This document shows positions 42,340 through 51,294 of a stretch of 64,000 bases of DNA, in pieces. Where the stretch lies: positions 61,341 through 125,340 of the forward strand of contig CADAAI010000014.1 of the NCBI GenBank assembly GCA_902785925.1, written 5' to 3'. The position numbers and the translations under genes were made by a program. Every line of letters begins with the position of its first letter. Within the stretch, counting starts at the first letter, position 1. The stretch is from an uncultured Bacteroidales bacterium. GTDB lineage: Bacteria; Bacteroidota; Bacteroidia; Bacteroidales; Muribaculaceae. Under the pieces are notes generated by a model, which did not search any database, had not been told where the DNA came from, and worked only from the letters and a program-made list of their open reading frames with translations.

Positions 42340-43413
42340 TCATTTGGTCTTTTTGGTTGCTGCCTTCTTAGCCGGTTCTGCCTTCTTGGTTGCAGTCTTC
42401 TTAGCAGGCTCTGTTTTCTTTGTAGTTGCTTTTTTAGTGGCAGTTTTCTTTGCAGGCTCTGCCTTTTTGGCTGCAGTTTTTTTTGCAGGAGTCTTCTTTG
42501 CAGTTGTAACTGCTTTCTTGGCTGGAGCCTTCTTCTCAGCAGCTGGAGCCTTCTTCTCAATGACTGGAGCCTTTTCGATAGCGGGAACCTTCTTCACTTC
42601 GGTCTTTTCTTTAACCTTTGGTTCGGGTTTGGTCTCGCTAAATCGCTCTTGCACAATGCGTGGTTCTTCGGGATCGTCAATGTGCTCCTTGATATATTGC
42701 TCCATGGCAGCAGCAATCGATGGGGCTTTTGGTGATGTTGTGAAGTCGAGTCTCAGTCCATTGTGCTTGAGTTCCTCGATAGTCTTGTTGCCCATTACGC
42801 CAATGGCGATGTTACCTTGTTCAAAGTGAGGGAAGCTCTGCATCAGCGATTTAACGCCCGATGGGGTGAAGAGGATGATCATGTCGTAGTCAAACTCCTC
42901 GTCATTGCGAATCACGTTGCTCACGGTGCGATACATGATGGCCTTGGTAAACTTGATGCTTCCATCCTCGGGGATGTGTAGCTTCTGGTCATGAACATCG
43001 CTGATAGGGTAGATATAGGTCTCCTTGTTGTGCTTGGCAAGAAGTGGCAATAGCGACTCGGCATGGCCGGTCTCGGTGTAAAATATCTTGCGTTTGCGGT
43101 AGATGATATACTTTTGCAGATAGTGTGCGATGGTCTCGCTCACGCAGAAGTATTTCATCGTGTCGGGAACATTAAATCTGAGCTCCTTACACAGCCTGAA
43201 GTAGTGGTCTACGGCGGTTCGGGCCGTGAAAATTACTGCTGTATGGTTGGTGATGGGTATCTTTGATTGACGGAATTCACGAGATGTTAACCCCTCAATC
43301 CTGATAAATGGTCTGAAAACCACCTTGACACCATACTTACGTTCCAAATCGAAATACGGAGATTTTTCAGATTGTGGCTTCGGCTGGGAAACCAAAATTT
43401 TCTTAATCTTCAC
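42340..43413 (-). CDS. hemD: Uroporphyrinogen-III synthase with a Lys/Ala-rich C-terminal tail
   Basis: Residues 1-250 or so form the two-lobed HemD fold, which closes hydroxymethylbilane to uroporphyrinogen III. Visible blocks are AVIFTARTAVDHYF, MKYFCVSETIAHYLQKYI, IILFTPSGVKSLMQSFP and AIGVMGNKTIEELKHNG. From about residue 275 to 357 the protein changes to a low-complexity repeat of AAKKAEPAKKTATKKA type, like the tail of histone H1 and of bacterial histone-like proteins. A Pro/Lys/Glu linker joins the two. The rest of the heme pathway is not nearby. HemD is identified from fold blocks and the conserved DUF4271-hemD-rnpA order. The tail is unexpected and may bind nucleic acid. Confidence 0.85.
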   Translation of the reverse strand: MKIKKILVSQPKPQSEKSPYFDLERKYGVKVVFRPFIRIEGLTSREFRQSKIPITNHTAVIFTARTAVDHYFRLCKELRFNVPDTMKYFCVSETIAHYLQKYIIYRKRKIFYTETGHAESLLPLLAKHNKETYIYPISDVHDQKLHIPEDGSIKFTKAIMYRTVSNVIRNDEEFDYDMIILFTPSGVKSLMQSFPHFEQGNIAIGVMGNKTIEELKHNGLRLDFTTSPKAPSIAAAMEQYIKEHIDDPEEPRIVQERFSETKPEPKVKEKTEVKKVPAIEKAPVIEKKAPAAEKKAPAKKAVTTAKKTPAKKTAAKKAEPAKKTATKKATTKKTEPAKKTATKKAEPAKKAATKKTK

Positions 43414-43431
43414 TGTTTCAATGTTTTTAGT

Positions 43432-44301
43432 TTATAATATGCTGCATACATAAACTGTACCGGCAAGTGCCAGGAGAGGGGGTACAATTTCGACGGCGCA
43501 AAGGTACAAAATAAAATAGATACTTGATGACAAATTATTGAAAAAAATTCTAAATCCTTTCCAAATAAAGACAATTCTTGCCAAAATGTATAGGGTAATT
43601 GATAGCGTGAGCATCAATTTGATAGTTGTTGGAAAAACTAGTGTGATCACAACAATAGGGAATAGCAGTAAACCTAGAGTCGCTTGCGATGATAGGAAGC
43701 CGCCAACCCACAACTCGGTCAAGCGGTCATCGCTGAAGGTGAATCCTATCAGGCGATAAAGGAAGAGCTGAAGGGTGATGAAAAGGGCTGCCGAGAGAAA
43801 CAGAACAAACACGTGCAGAAACACCGAGCTTTGCAAAGCCAGTGTCAACTGTGGATTGTACCACGATAGGCCATAGAACAGCAGTAGTCCCTCCATGAGG
43901 CAGGTGTTTACAATCAAGGCGATGATGATGCGGGTGTCACTCATCGTGTGGTCGGCATAGAGGTCGTCTTTGCCCTTGGTTGAGAACATGTTGTGCATCA
44001 GGTTGGAGATGTACACATTGCCTAGGCGGTAACTAGTAATGAGAAATAGGCACGACAGCAGAAACATTATCATCGAACCGGTATCGTGAAGCGGTGAATT
44101 GTTGTGAGTGCGGGCATTACCGGCAGCAGGCACCTCGAGCACGGGCATCTGGTCGATGTGCTCTATCAGGGTGTCGTTGCCGCTATGCTGTGGGAATCCG
44201 CTCAGGTATTGCGCGCGATGCTCCTGAGGTTTGGATGCCACTACCGAGTCGGTTGCCGTTGCGGTGCTGTCGATGATTATATTTGTTGTCTCTTCGGGCA
44301 T
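43432..44301 (-). CDS. DUF4271 family membrane protein
   Basis: A 289-residue integral membrane protein of the DUF4271 family of Bacteroidota. The first 70 or so residues are soluble and variable; then about seven membrane segments follow (from MIMFLLSCLFLITSYRLG onward). It lies 18 bp upstream of hemD, as in Bacteroides. Its function is unknown. Confidence 0.85.
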   Translation of the reverse strand: MPEETTNIIIDSTATATDSVVASKPQEHRAQYLSGFPQHSGNDTLIEHIDQMPVLEVPAAGNARTHNNSPLHDTGSMIMFLLSCLFLITSYRLGNVYISNLMHNMFSTKGKDDLYADHTMSDTRIIIALIVNTCLMEGLLLFYGLSWYNPQLTLALQSSVFLHVFVLFLSAALFITLQLFLYRLIGFTFSDDRLTELWVGGFLSSQATLGLLLFPIVVITLVFPTTIKLMLTLSITLYILARIVFIWKGFRIFFNNLSSSIYFILYLCAVEIVPPLLALAGTVYVCSIL

Positions 44302-44311
44302 AATGATGTTA

Positions 44312-44896
44312 TCAATATTTGGGCTCTATTGATTGGGGTGATTGTGAGAGTTCGCGTTCAATAATGTCGATGGCTTCGGTTGGGTTTTGAGCTAAACGCC
44401 ACAGGCGGTAGTGGCTCTTTTTCATGAAGCCGTGTTCAATAGCATGGTTTAGCATTGCCACCAAGTCGTCATAGTAGCCAAGGGTGTTGAGCAGCACAAT
44501 GGGTTTGGGTGCAAGGTTGAGTTGGCGCCATGTGATGGCCTCAAGCAGTTCTTCCATTGTACCGCAGCCGCCTGGCAGCGCTATCACAGCCTGCGACATC
44601 TGGGCTAGGGTGTGCTTGCGCTCATGCATTGTGGGCGTGGCGATAATGCTTGTGAGCCTGTCGTAGTGCCAACCGTTGTCGATCATGAACTGTGGAATCA
44701 CACCCACAGCCTCTCCACCGGCATCAAGCACGCCATCACTCACGGCGCGCATCAATCCCTCGCTGCCAGCACCATTAAGGCAACACCACCCACGCTTGGC
44801 CATGATGGTTCCCAGCTGATAGGCATTGTCAACATAGGTTTGGCTCAAGTTGCGACTCGAAGCACCAAAAACACATATGTTACCTTTTTTCTCCAC
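44312..44896 (-). CDS. LOG family protein (TIGR00730-type)
   Basis: A 194-residue Rossmann-fold protein of the LOG family. The diagnostic motif ALPGGCGTMEELLEAITWRQ contains PGGxGTxxE, and an Arg precedes it in MHERKHTL. Members act as cytokinin nucleoside-monophosphate phosphoribohydrolases (LOG) or as nucleotide 5'-monophosphate nucleosidases; the bacterial substrate is often uncertain. It lies 35 bp downstream of obg on the same strand. Confidence 0.9.
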   Translation of the reverse strand: MEKKGNICVFGASSRNLSQTYVDNAYQLGTIMAKRGWCCLNGAGSEGLMRAVSDGVLDAGGEAVGVIPQFMIDNGWHYDRLTSIIATPTMHERKHTLAQMSQAVIALPGGCGTMEELLEAITWRQLNLAPKPIVLLNTLGYYDDLVAMLNHAIEHGFMKKSHYRLWRLAQNPTEAIDIIERELSQSPQSIEPKY

Positions 44897-44931
44897 CCTA
44901 TTAACTATCTTACCTGTTACTTCTTAACTTT

Positions 44932-46152
44932 TTACTCTTCCTCATCATTAACAATTTGGAAGTTGCTGTCGGGGTCGTCATATTTTTCGGCCCAGTACTC
45001 ATCGTCCCACTCTTGCTCGTCGACTATCATCTTGCCTCCAGCATCGGGCATTTCGTCATAGTCAGGATCTTGAGCGGCAAAGATGAAATCATCCTCTTCC
45101 TGCACGCGGTGTTGCTCGTCTAGGTCATGAAGCGCCACAGTGTCAGGGATGCGGTTATGTTCATCGTTGATGGTACGCCACAAAATGTCTTTGAGCTCGG
45201 TGAGTCCCTGTTGTGCAACGCTTGATATAAACACCACGGGTACGTCGCTGGGCAGACCTTCGCGCAACATTTCTTTGAGCTCTTCGTCAATGAGGTCACA
45301 CTTGGTGATGGCGAGCACGCGGGGCTTCTCCACGAGGTCGGGGTTGAAGGTGGCTAGCTCATTGCTCAATATCTCATATTCGCGCTTGATGTCATCGGTG
45401 TCGCTTGGTACCATGAACAATAGCACGGCATTTCGTTCGATATGGCGCAGGAATCTCAGTCCCAGTCCTTTACCTTCACTCGCTCCCTCAATAATGCCAG
45501 GGATGTCAGCCATTACAAAAGACTGTTGACCACGATAGGTCACGATTCCTAAGTTGGGTTCGAGGGTTGTAAAGGGGTAGTTGGCTATCTTGGGCTTGGC
45601 GGCACTGATTACCGACAACAGGGTCGATTTGCCGGCATTGGGGAAACCCACAAGACCCACGTCGGCAAGCAACTTCAGCTCAAGGATGATAGATTTCTCC
45701 ACACCGTCCTCGCCTGGCTGAGCGAAGCGGGGAGTCTGTCGGGTGGCACTCTTGAAGTGAACGTTTCCCAAGCCGCCTCGACCGCCCTTGAGCAGGTGCA
45801 CGATCTGGTCATGCTCGGTGACGTCACACAAGAATTTTCCGGTCTCGGCATCATACACTGCAGTGCCGCAAGGAACCTCGATGGTGCGGTCCTCGCCTTT
45901 CTTGCCGGTGCATTGGTTCTCGCTGCCGGGAGCACCGTCGGTGGCAAAGATGTGTCGCTGATACTTCAGGTGGATAAGTGTCCACAGGTTGCGGTTTCCC
46001 TTGAGGAAGATGTGACCGCCACGGCCACCGTCGCCACCGTCGGGACCGCCCTTGGGGATATACTTGGCGCGGTGAAGGTGTTTCGAACCAGCTCCGCCGT
46101 GCCCACTGCGGCACAAAATCTTTACATAATCTATGAAGTTGCTCTCGGCCAT
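44932..46152 (-). CDS. obg: GTPase Obg/CgtA
   Basis: Essential ribosome-assembly GTPase. The N-terminal Gly-rich Obg fold (about 1-160, with [17 protein letters not shown]) precedes the G domain. G1 is [10 protein letters not shown]3 DIPGI and G4 TKCD. The C-terminus (about 335-406) is a strongly acidic Asp/Glu tail rather than a TGS or OCT domain. The 406-residue length fits. The promoter is divergent from tsaD. Confidence 0.96.
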   Translation of the reverse strand: MAESNFIDYVKILCRSGHGGAGSKHLHRAKYIPKGGPDGGDGGRGGHIFLKGNRNLWTLIHLKYQRHIFATDGAPGSENQCTGKKGEDRTIEVPCGTAVYDAETGKFLCDVTEHDQIVHLLKGGRGGLGNVHFKSATRQTPRFAQPGEDGVEKSIILELKLLADVGLVGFPNAGKSTLLSVISAAKPKIANYPFTTLEPNLGIVTYRGQQSFVMADIPGIIEGASEGKGLGLRFLRHIERNAVLLFMVPSDTDDIKREYEILSNELATFNPDLVEKPRVLAITKCDLIDEELKEMLREGLPSDVPVVFISSVAQQGLTELKDILWRTINDEHNRIPDTVALHDLDEQHRVQEEDDFIFAAQDPDYDEMPDAGGKMIVDEQEWDDEYWAEKYDDPDSNFQIVNDEEE

Positions 46153-46182
46153 AACAATATCTCTTTTTCAGTTTTCGGGGTG

Positions 46183-46190
46183 CAAAGGTA
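46183..46190 (-). promoter_or_regulatory. -7 element (TACCTTTG) for obg
   Basis: Exact TAnnTTTG match on the minus strand, 30 bp before the obg ATG. Confidence 0.55.
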
Positions 46191-46296
46191 CAAATAATTA
46201 CCGACTTAGAGTCTCCTTTTTTTCTAAAACCTTAAAAAATAGCAAAAAAATGCCACAAAATGGTTGTGACCTCTTGCTGCTGGCAACAACTTTGAG

Positions 46297-46304
46297 TAAC
46301 TTTG
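46297..46304 (+). promoter_or_regulatory. -7 element (TAACTTTG) for tsaD
   Basis: Exact TAnnTTTG match 67 bp before the tsaD ATG, about 107 bp from the divergent obg element. Confidence 0.5.
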
Positions 46305-46371
46305 CCACCACAATGAGGCAACACAACAGATAATCAGTTGTTAGTTGCCGCGATAATTTGTAAACAAAAAG

Positions 46372-47382
46372 ATGATAATTCTTGGAATTGAGTCGTCATG
46401 CGACGACACTAGTGCAGCAGTCATCAAGGACTGTATATTATTAAGTAACGTCATTGCCAGTCAGAAGGTACATGAGGCCTATGGTGGAGTGGTGCCCGAA
46501 CTAGCATCGCGTGCCCACCAGCAAAACATCGTGCCGGTAGTGAGCGAGGCTATTCGTCAAGCTGGAATCGACAAGGGCGACATCGATGCCATCGCTTTCA
46601 CTCGCGGTCCTGGCCTGCCTGGCTCTTTGCATGTGGGCACATCGTTCAGCAAGGGATTAGCACTCTCGCTTGGAGTGCCTCTTGTCGACGTCAACCACCT
46701 TCATGGTCACGTCCTTGCCCATTTCATCAAGGACGATGAGAACACTCCAGTGCCCGAATTTCCTTTCCTGTGTCTGCTCATCAGTGGTGGTAACTCGCAG
46801 ATAATCAAGGTGAATTCGCCTAACGACATGGAAATCATGGGCCAGACTATCGATGATGCAGCAGGCGAGGCGTTCGATAAGTGTGCCAAAGTGATGGGAC
46901 TTCCTTATCCTGGAGGACCTTATATCGATGAATTGGCGCAGCAGGGCAATCCCAACCGTTTTAAATTTGCGAAGCCACACATCGAGGGCTACAATTATAG
47001 TTTCAGTGGCCTCAAGACTTCGTTCCTTTACACTCTGCGCGACGAGCTGAAACTTAACCCCAATTTCATTGAAGAGAATAAGGCCGACTTGGCAGCTTCG
47101 CTCCAAAAGACGATTATCGACACGCTCATGGATAAGTTTGATAAAGCGGTAAAAGCCACTGGTATTAAGACTGTTGCGATAAGTGGTGGAGTGAGTGCCA
47201 ATAGTGGTGTGCGCAACGCCGTTCAGCAGTATTGTGACCGTCGGCACATCAAGGCTTTTATCCCCAAGCGCTCTTTTACCACCGACAATGCCGCTATGAT
47301 TGCTGTGGCTGGCTATTTTAAGTTTCTCAATGGTGAGACGTGCGACATCACGGCGCCACCATTCGCCCGAGTGATGATATAA
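46372..47382 (+). CDS. tsaD: tRNA N6-adenosine threonylcarbamoyltransferase
   Basis: Catalytic subunit of t6A37 synthesis, which transfers threonylcarbamoyl to A37 of ANN-decoding tRNAs. ILGIESSCDDTSAAVI opens the ASKHA fold. The metal-binding histidines are in VDVNHLHGHVLAHF. SGGNSQI, AAGEAFDKCAKVMGLPYPGG and AISGGVSANSGVR follow in the usual order. The 336-residue length is normal. It needs TsaB, TsaC and TsaE, none of which lie in this window. Confidence 0.97.
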   Translation: MIILGIESSCDDTSAAVIKDCILLSNVIASQKVHEAYGGVVPELASRAHQQNIVPVVSEAIRQAGIDKGDIDAIAFTRGPGLPGSLHVGTSFSKGLALSLGVPLVDVNHLHGHVLAHFIKDDENTPVPEFPFLCLLISGGNSQIIKVNSPNDMEIMGQTIDDAAGEAFDKCAKVMGLPYPGGPYIDELAQQGNPNRFKFAKPHIEGYNYSFSGLKTSFLYTLRDELKLNPNFIEENKADLAASLQKTIIDTLMDKFDKAVKATGIKTVAISGGVSANSGVRNAVQQYCDRRHIKAFIPKRSFTTDNAAMIAVAGYFKFLNGETCDITAPPFARVMI

Positions 47383-47396
47383 TTTTATGACAATAG

Positions 47397-47427
47397 TTTC
47401 GTGAATTATGTTTTTTTTATATATTTG
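47397..47427 (+). promoter_or_regulatory. Promoter of the TPR gene
   Basis: TTTC (47397-47400), a 19-bp spacer and TATATTTG (47420-47427). The -33 element has one mismatch. The start codon is 33 bp downstream. Confidence 0.55.
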
Positions 47428-47459
47428 CAAAAATAATATCATAATAAAAATTAATAACT

Positions 47460-48335
47460 ATGAAAAGAATAACAATTTTATTGGTTTTGGCTGCTTTGCT
47501 GGCTGTTCCAGCAGGGGCTTTGTCGGTAAAGAAAAAGTCGATTAGAAAAGTCGCTGCCAATAACACTAAGCTAGCTGCAGCAACGGTCTATGACCAGGCT
47601 ATTGAGGCCTATGAGAAAGACGATTTCACTACTGCAGCACGCCTCATAAAAAAGCATCTTGAAAAGAACCCTAACCATGCCGACGGGTGGGCCTATAAGG
47701 CAGCTATCTATAGCGAGATGGATGAGCCAAGCGAGGCTCTTAAGGCGATTGATAGGGCGCGACAATGCCGCATCGACCAGAGCGACACCGAACTTCTCAA
47801 TTGGATATATTTCACGCGTTCAACAATTAACCTTCAGCTCAAGGACACACTTAGTGCTATCGATGACCTGAGCATGGCATTGCGCTACGACAAGCAGGAT
47901 TTAGATAGTTACTTCCGTCGCGCTAACATCTACAAGCGCATGCGTCGATTTGACGAGGCACTCGTCGACTATGGCATGATGGTGCAGTACGATCCAAAAG
48001 AGATTGAGGGTTATCTTGGAATTGGTACAGTATCGGGCTCGTTGAAGGATCGTAAGGCTGCTATCAAAGCCTTCACCAAAGCTATTGAGCTCGATCCCGA
48101 TAGTGGAGAGACTTACGCTCTACGTGCTGTGGAATACTACAACGACTGGGAATTCGAGAAATGTGCTAAGGATGTTATCAGTGCCCTCGAGCGCGAGAGC
48201 GACAACACACGCGCCCTCTGGGTTCTCGAGTATCTTAAGCAGAACGAGGATGCAGCTAAAGACCTGAACAAGGTGTTTAAGGACAAGGCCAAGAAGTCGA
48301 AAGACCCATCTTGGCTCGACCTACTTAAGAATTAG
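47460..48335 (+). CDS. Exported tetratricopeptide repeat protein
   Basis: A 291-residue protein with a signal peptide (about residues 1-20, ending PAGA) followed by five or six TPR units from residue 40 on. Clear units are YDQAIEAYEKDDFTTAARLI, DGWAYKAAIYSEMDEPSEAL and IKAFTKAIELDPDSGETYAL. It should act in the periplasm as a protein-binding scaffold. It has its own promoter and is followed 43 bp later by the MATE gene. Partner unknown. Confidence 0.85.
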   Translation: MKRITILLVLAALLAVPAGALSVKKKSIRKVAANNTKLAAATVYDQAIEAYEKDDFTTAARLIKKHLEKNPNHADGWAYKAAIYSEMDEPSEALKAIDRARQCRIDQSDTELLNWIYFTRSTINLQLKDTLSAIDDLSMALRYDKQDLDSYFRRANIYKRMRRFDEALVDYGMMVQYDPKEIEGYLGIGTVSGSLKDRKAAIKAFTKAIELDPDSGETYALRAVEYYNDWEFEKCAKDVISALERESDNTRALWVLEYLKQNEDAAKDLNKVFKDKAKKSKDPSWLDLLKN

Positions 48336-48378
48336 TTTATCTAGTTAAAAAAGAGATTTTTTCCTCTTGAAATAACGC

Positions 48379-49746
48379 ATGCAGGGAAAAGACAGGCTCA
48401 ATGAGCTCGATAAAGCCCCGATTGGCAAGCTGCTTTTTAAGTACAGCTTGCCTTCGGTAGTTGGTATGGTGGTGATGTCGATCTACAACATCATCGACCG
48501 CATGTTCATTGGCCAGGGTGTGGGACCCGACGCCATCGCAGGCTTGGCAATCACCTTCCCTGTGATGAATGTCTCGGTGGCTTTTGGTGTGCTCATTGGC
48601 GGTGGTGCGGGGGCACGCACCTCTATTGTGCTGGGACAAGGTAAACGGCACACTGCCGAGCAGATTTTGGGCAACAGTTTGGTGATGACACTGATTCTCG
48701 GCACTTTCTATCTGACAATGTTTGCCATTTTCATCGACGAGGTGCTCATATTGTTTGGAGCAAGTGAAACATCGCTGCCTTATGCACGCGACTTCATGAT
48801 GTACATGCTCCCGGGATTGCTCATCAATAACCTCACTTTCTCTTTCAGCAACATCATGCGAGCCACTGGATATCCCAAGAAGGCGATGTGGGCCAATTTC
48901 ATTGGCGCTGGCATGAATGTGATATTGGCTCCCATATTCATCTTTGGACTTAAGTGGGGCATCAAGGGTGCAGCCATCGCTACCGACATCTCGATGTTCA
49001 TATCCATGATTTATGTGCAACGGCACTTCTTTAATAAGAATAGCGAAATACATTATAAACCAGGTATATACAGAATAAAATGGAGCATCTTGAGTCCTAT
49101 TATTGCCATTGGTGCCGCGCCATGTATCGTCAATACTGCTGGATGCGTGATAAACGCAGTGCTCAATCACACCGTCTTCAAGTATGGCGGTGATCAAAGT
49201 GTGGCGGCGATGGGAATTCTGATGACCATCTCACAGCTTGCCATCATGTTTGTTTTGGGTGTGTGCATGGGCATGCAACCTATAGTGGGATTCAACTATG
49301 GTGCAAAGCGATATGACCGTCTCAAGCGTACTTACTGGCTTACAGTTGCTGTTGGTACTATTGTGTGTTTGGTTGCTACTCTCTTGAGCGAATTCGTGCC
49401 CGAATATCTGGCTATGATTTTTACTACCGACGAGGGACTAATTCAGTCAAGCGCACATGCGTTCCGTGTTGCTAATATGGTATTCTGGGTAGCTGGTTTC
49501 CAAATTGTTACTACCAATTTCTTTCAGTCGCTCGGCGAGGCAACAAAGTCTATTTTTATGAGTTTGTCGCGACAAGTATTATGTCTGTTACCGTTCCTGT
49601 TCATATTGCCGCCACTGTTTAAACTCGATGGTGTGTGGTATTCATTTCCAGCAAGCGACCTCATCTCGGCACTAATCGGTGTTGTGCTTCTCATCCTTGA
49701 GATGCGCAAAATTAATAGGATGATGGCTTCACAAGTAATTAGTTAA
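48379..49746 (+). CDS. MATE family efflux transporter
   Basis: A 455-residue, 12-helix Na+ or H+ antiporter of the MATE family. LFKYSLPSVVGMVVMSIYNI and the DRMFIGQGVGPDAIAGLAIT block are classic MATE N-terminal features, and GMQPIVGFNYGAKRYDRLKR repeats the pattern in the second half. It probably exports cationic drugs or metabolites. It lies between the TPR gene and the iron-sulfur module. Confidence 0.93.
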   Translation: MQGKDRLNELDKAPIGKLLFKYSLPSVVGMVVMSIYNIIDRMFIGQGVGPDAIAGLAITFPVMNVSVAFGVLIGGGAGARTSIVLGQGKRHTAEQILGNSLVMTLILGTFYLTMFAIFIDEVLILFGASETSLPYARDFMMYMLPGLLINNLTFSFSNIMRATGYPKKAMWANFIGAGMNVILAPIFIFGLKWGIKGAAIATDISMFISMIYVQRHFFNKNSEIHYKPGIYRIKWSILSPIIAIGAAPCIVNTAGCVINAVLNHTVFKYGGDQSVAAMGILMTISQLAIMFVLGVCMGMQPIVGFNYGAKRYDRLKRTYWLTVAVGTIVCLVATLLSEFVPEYLAMIFTTDEGLIQSSAHAFRVANMVFWVAGFQIVTTNFFQSLGEATKSIFMSLSRQVLCLLPFLFILPPLFKLDGVWYSFPASDLISALIGVVLLILEMRKINRMMASQVIS

Positions 49747-49771
49747 TTATTCATTCCCAAACTTATATTTC

Positions 49772-51280
49772 ATGTTAAAGAAAATTCGACGAATCTTAGC
49801 AGTGCTATGTTTTGTGGCTGTGACGTTGCTTTTCCTCGACTTCACAGGCACACTGCACCATTGGTTGGGATGGACCGCCAAGGTTCAGTTGGTTCCAGCA
49901 GTATTAGCTCTTAATTTTGTTATAATAACGGCACTGGTGGTCCTGACTTTAATTTTTGGACGCATCTACTGTTCAGTGATTTGTCCACTGGGTGTAATGC
50001 AGGACCTCATATCGTGGATTCACAGCAAGCGCAAGAAAAACCGCTTTACCTATTCTAAGGAGGTGAAGTGGCTGCGTTATCCGGTGCTGGTGATTTTCAT
50101 TATCGCAATAGTACTCGGAATAGGTTCTCTCATGGCGATTCTAGAGCCTTACGGCACTTATGGATTAATTGCCACCAACCTTTTTCAACCCATCTATGAG
50201 TGGTGCAACAATGGCGTCGCTGCCATTGCCGAGCACTACGACAGCTATGGCATCTATACCGTGGAAGTTTGGGTCAAGAGCATCGCGTCGCTGGCAACGG
50301 CTGCCATACTATTCATTATCATCGCTATCTTGGCATGGCGAGGTGGACGCACCTATTGCAATACTATCTGCCCCGTTGGCACATTCTTGAGCCTTATCTC
50401 GCGCTTCTCTTTCCTTAAGGTTCACATCGACGACGATAAGTGTATCAAGTGTGGTCTTTGCACACGCAATTGCAAGGCTTCTTGCATAGATTATCAGAGC
50501 GGCATTGTCGATCATAGCCGCTGTGTCACCTGTGGTAACTGCATTACAAAGTGCCACAAGGACGCCATTTATTACGGACGCCCACGCAAAGTCACTCCCG
50601 TTGCCGAAACTCCTCAGCAACAAGAAGGGATCGACAAGGGCAAGCGCGCATTCCTAATTGGTAGCGGTGTTGCACTTGCTACAACAGCTATGGCACAAGC
50701 CAAGAAGAAAGTGGACGGAGGCCTCGCTGCCATCGAGGAGAAACAGATGCCCGAGCGCAAGAACCCCATCACTCCTCCTGGCTCGATAAGCGCACGCAAC
50801 ATGGCGAAGCATTGCGTGGCTTGCCAGCTGTGTGTCGCCGAGTGTCCTAACCAGGTGCTCCGCCCATCCAACGACTTGCTCACCTTCATGCAGCCCATTA
50901 TGAGCTACGAGCGTGGCTACTGCCGCCCTGAGTGCAACCGCTGCTCACAGGTGTGTCCCGCTGGCGCCATAAAACCTATTACTCTCGAGCAGAAGTCTTC
51001 TACTCAGATTGGTCACGCCGTGTGGACTCACTTCCTGTGCATTCCCACACGCGATAAGAACGAGGACGGAACACCTGTTTCGTGCGGCAACTGCGCACGT
51101 CACTGCCCCACTGGTGCTATCACCATGATTCAGCTCGACGAGAATGACGAAAACTCACCCATGGTGCCCAGCATCAACGAGGCTAAGTGCATTGGCTGCG
51201 GCGCATGCGAGTATGTATGCCCTTCACGCCCAGTTTCGGCCATCCACGTTGAAGGCCACGAAGATCACCGAACCATTTAA
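49772..51280 (+). CDS. NapH/NapG-like fused polyferredoxin membrane protein
   Basis: A 502-residue electron-transfer protein. Residues 1-215 resemble NapH: about four to five membrane helices with YCSVICPLG (67-74) and YCNTICPVG (195-203). Two 4Fe-4S sets follow at Cys224-234 and Cys251-261. A hydrophobic stretch after Lys-Arg (KGKRAFLIGSGVALATTAMA, 289-308) looks like a degenerate Tat-type signal and leads into a NapG-like region with four more cysteine clusters (from Cys348, Cys384, Cys438 and Cys473). It therefore looks like NapH and NapG in one chain. No nitrate reductase genes are near. It is 15 bp upstream of an exported Fe-S reductase, its probable electron partner. Confidence 0.85.
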   Translation: MLKKIRRILAVLCFVAVTLLFLDFTGTLHHWLGWTAKVQLVPAVLALNFVIITALVVLTLIFGRIYCSVICPLGVMQDLISWIHSKRKKNRFTYSKEVKWLRYPVLVIFIIAIVLGIGSLMAILEPYGTYGLIATNLFQPIYEWCNNGVAAIAEHYDSYGIYTVEVWVKSIASLATAAILFIIIAILAWRGGRTYCNTICPVGTFLSLISRFSFLKVHIDDDKCIKCGLCTRNCKASCIDYQSGIVDHSRCVTCGNCITKCHKDAIYYGRPRKVTPVAETPQQQEGIDKGKRAFLIGSGVALATTAMAQAKKKVDGGLAAIEEKQMPERKNPITPPGSISARNMAKHCVACQLCVAECPNQVLRPSNDLLTFMQPIMSYERGYCRPECNRCSQVCPAGAIKPITLEQKSSTQIGHAVWTHFLCIPTRDKNEDGTPVSCGNCARHCPTGAITMIQLDENDENSPMVPSINEAKCIGCGACEYVCPSRPVSAIHVEGHEDHRTI

Positions 51281-51294
51281 TCCCCCCTACAGTA

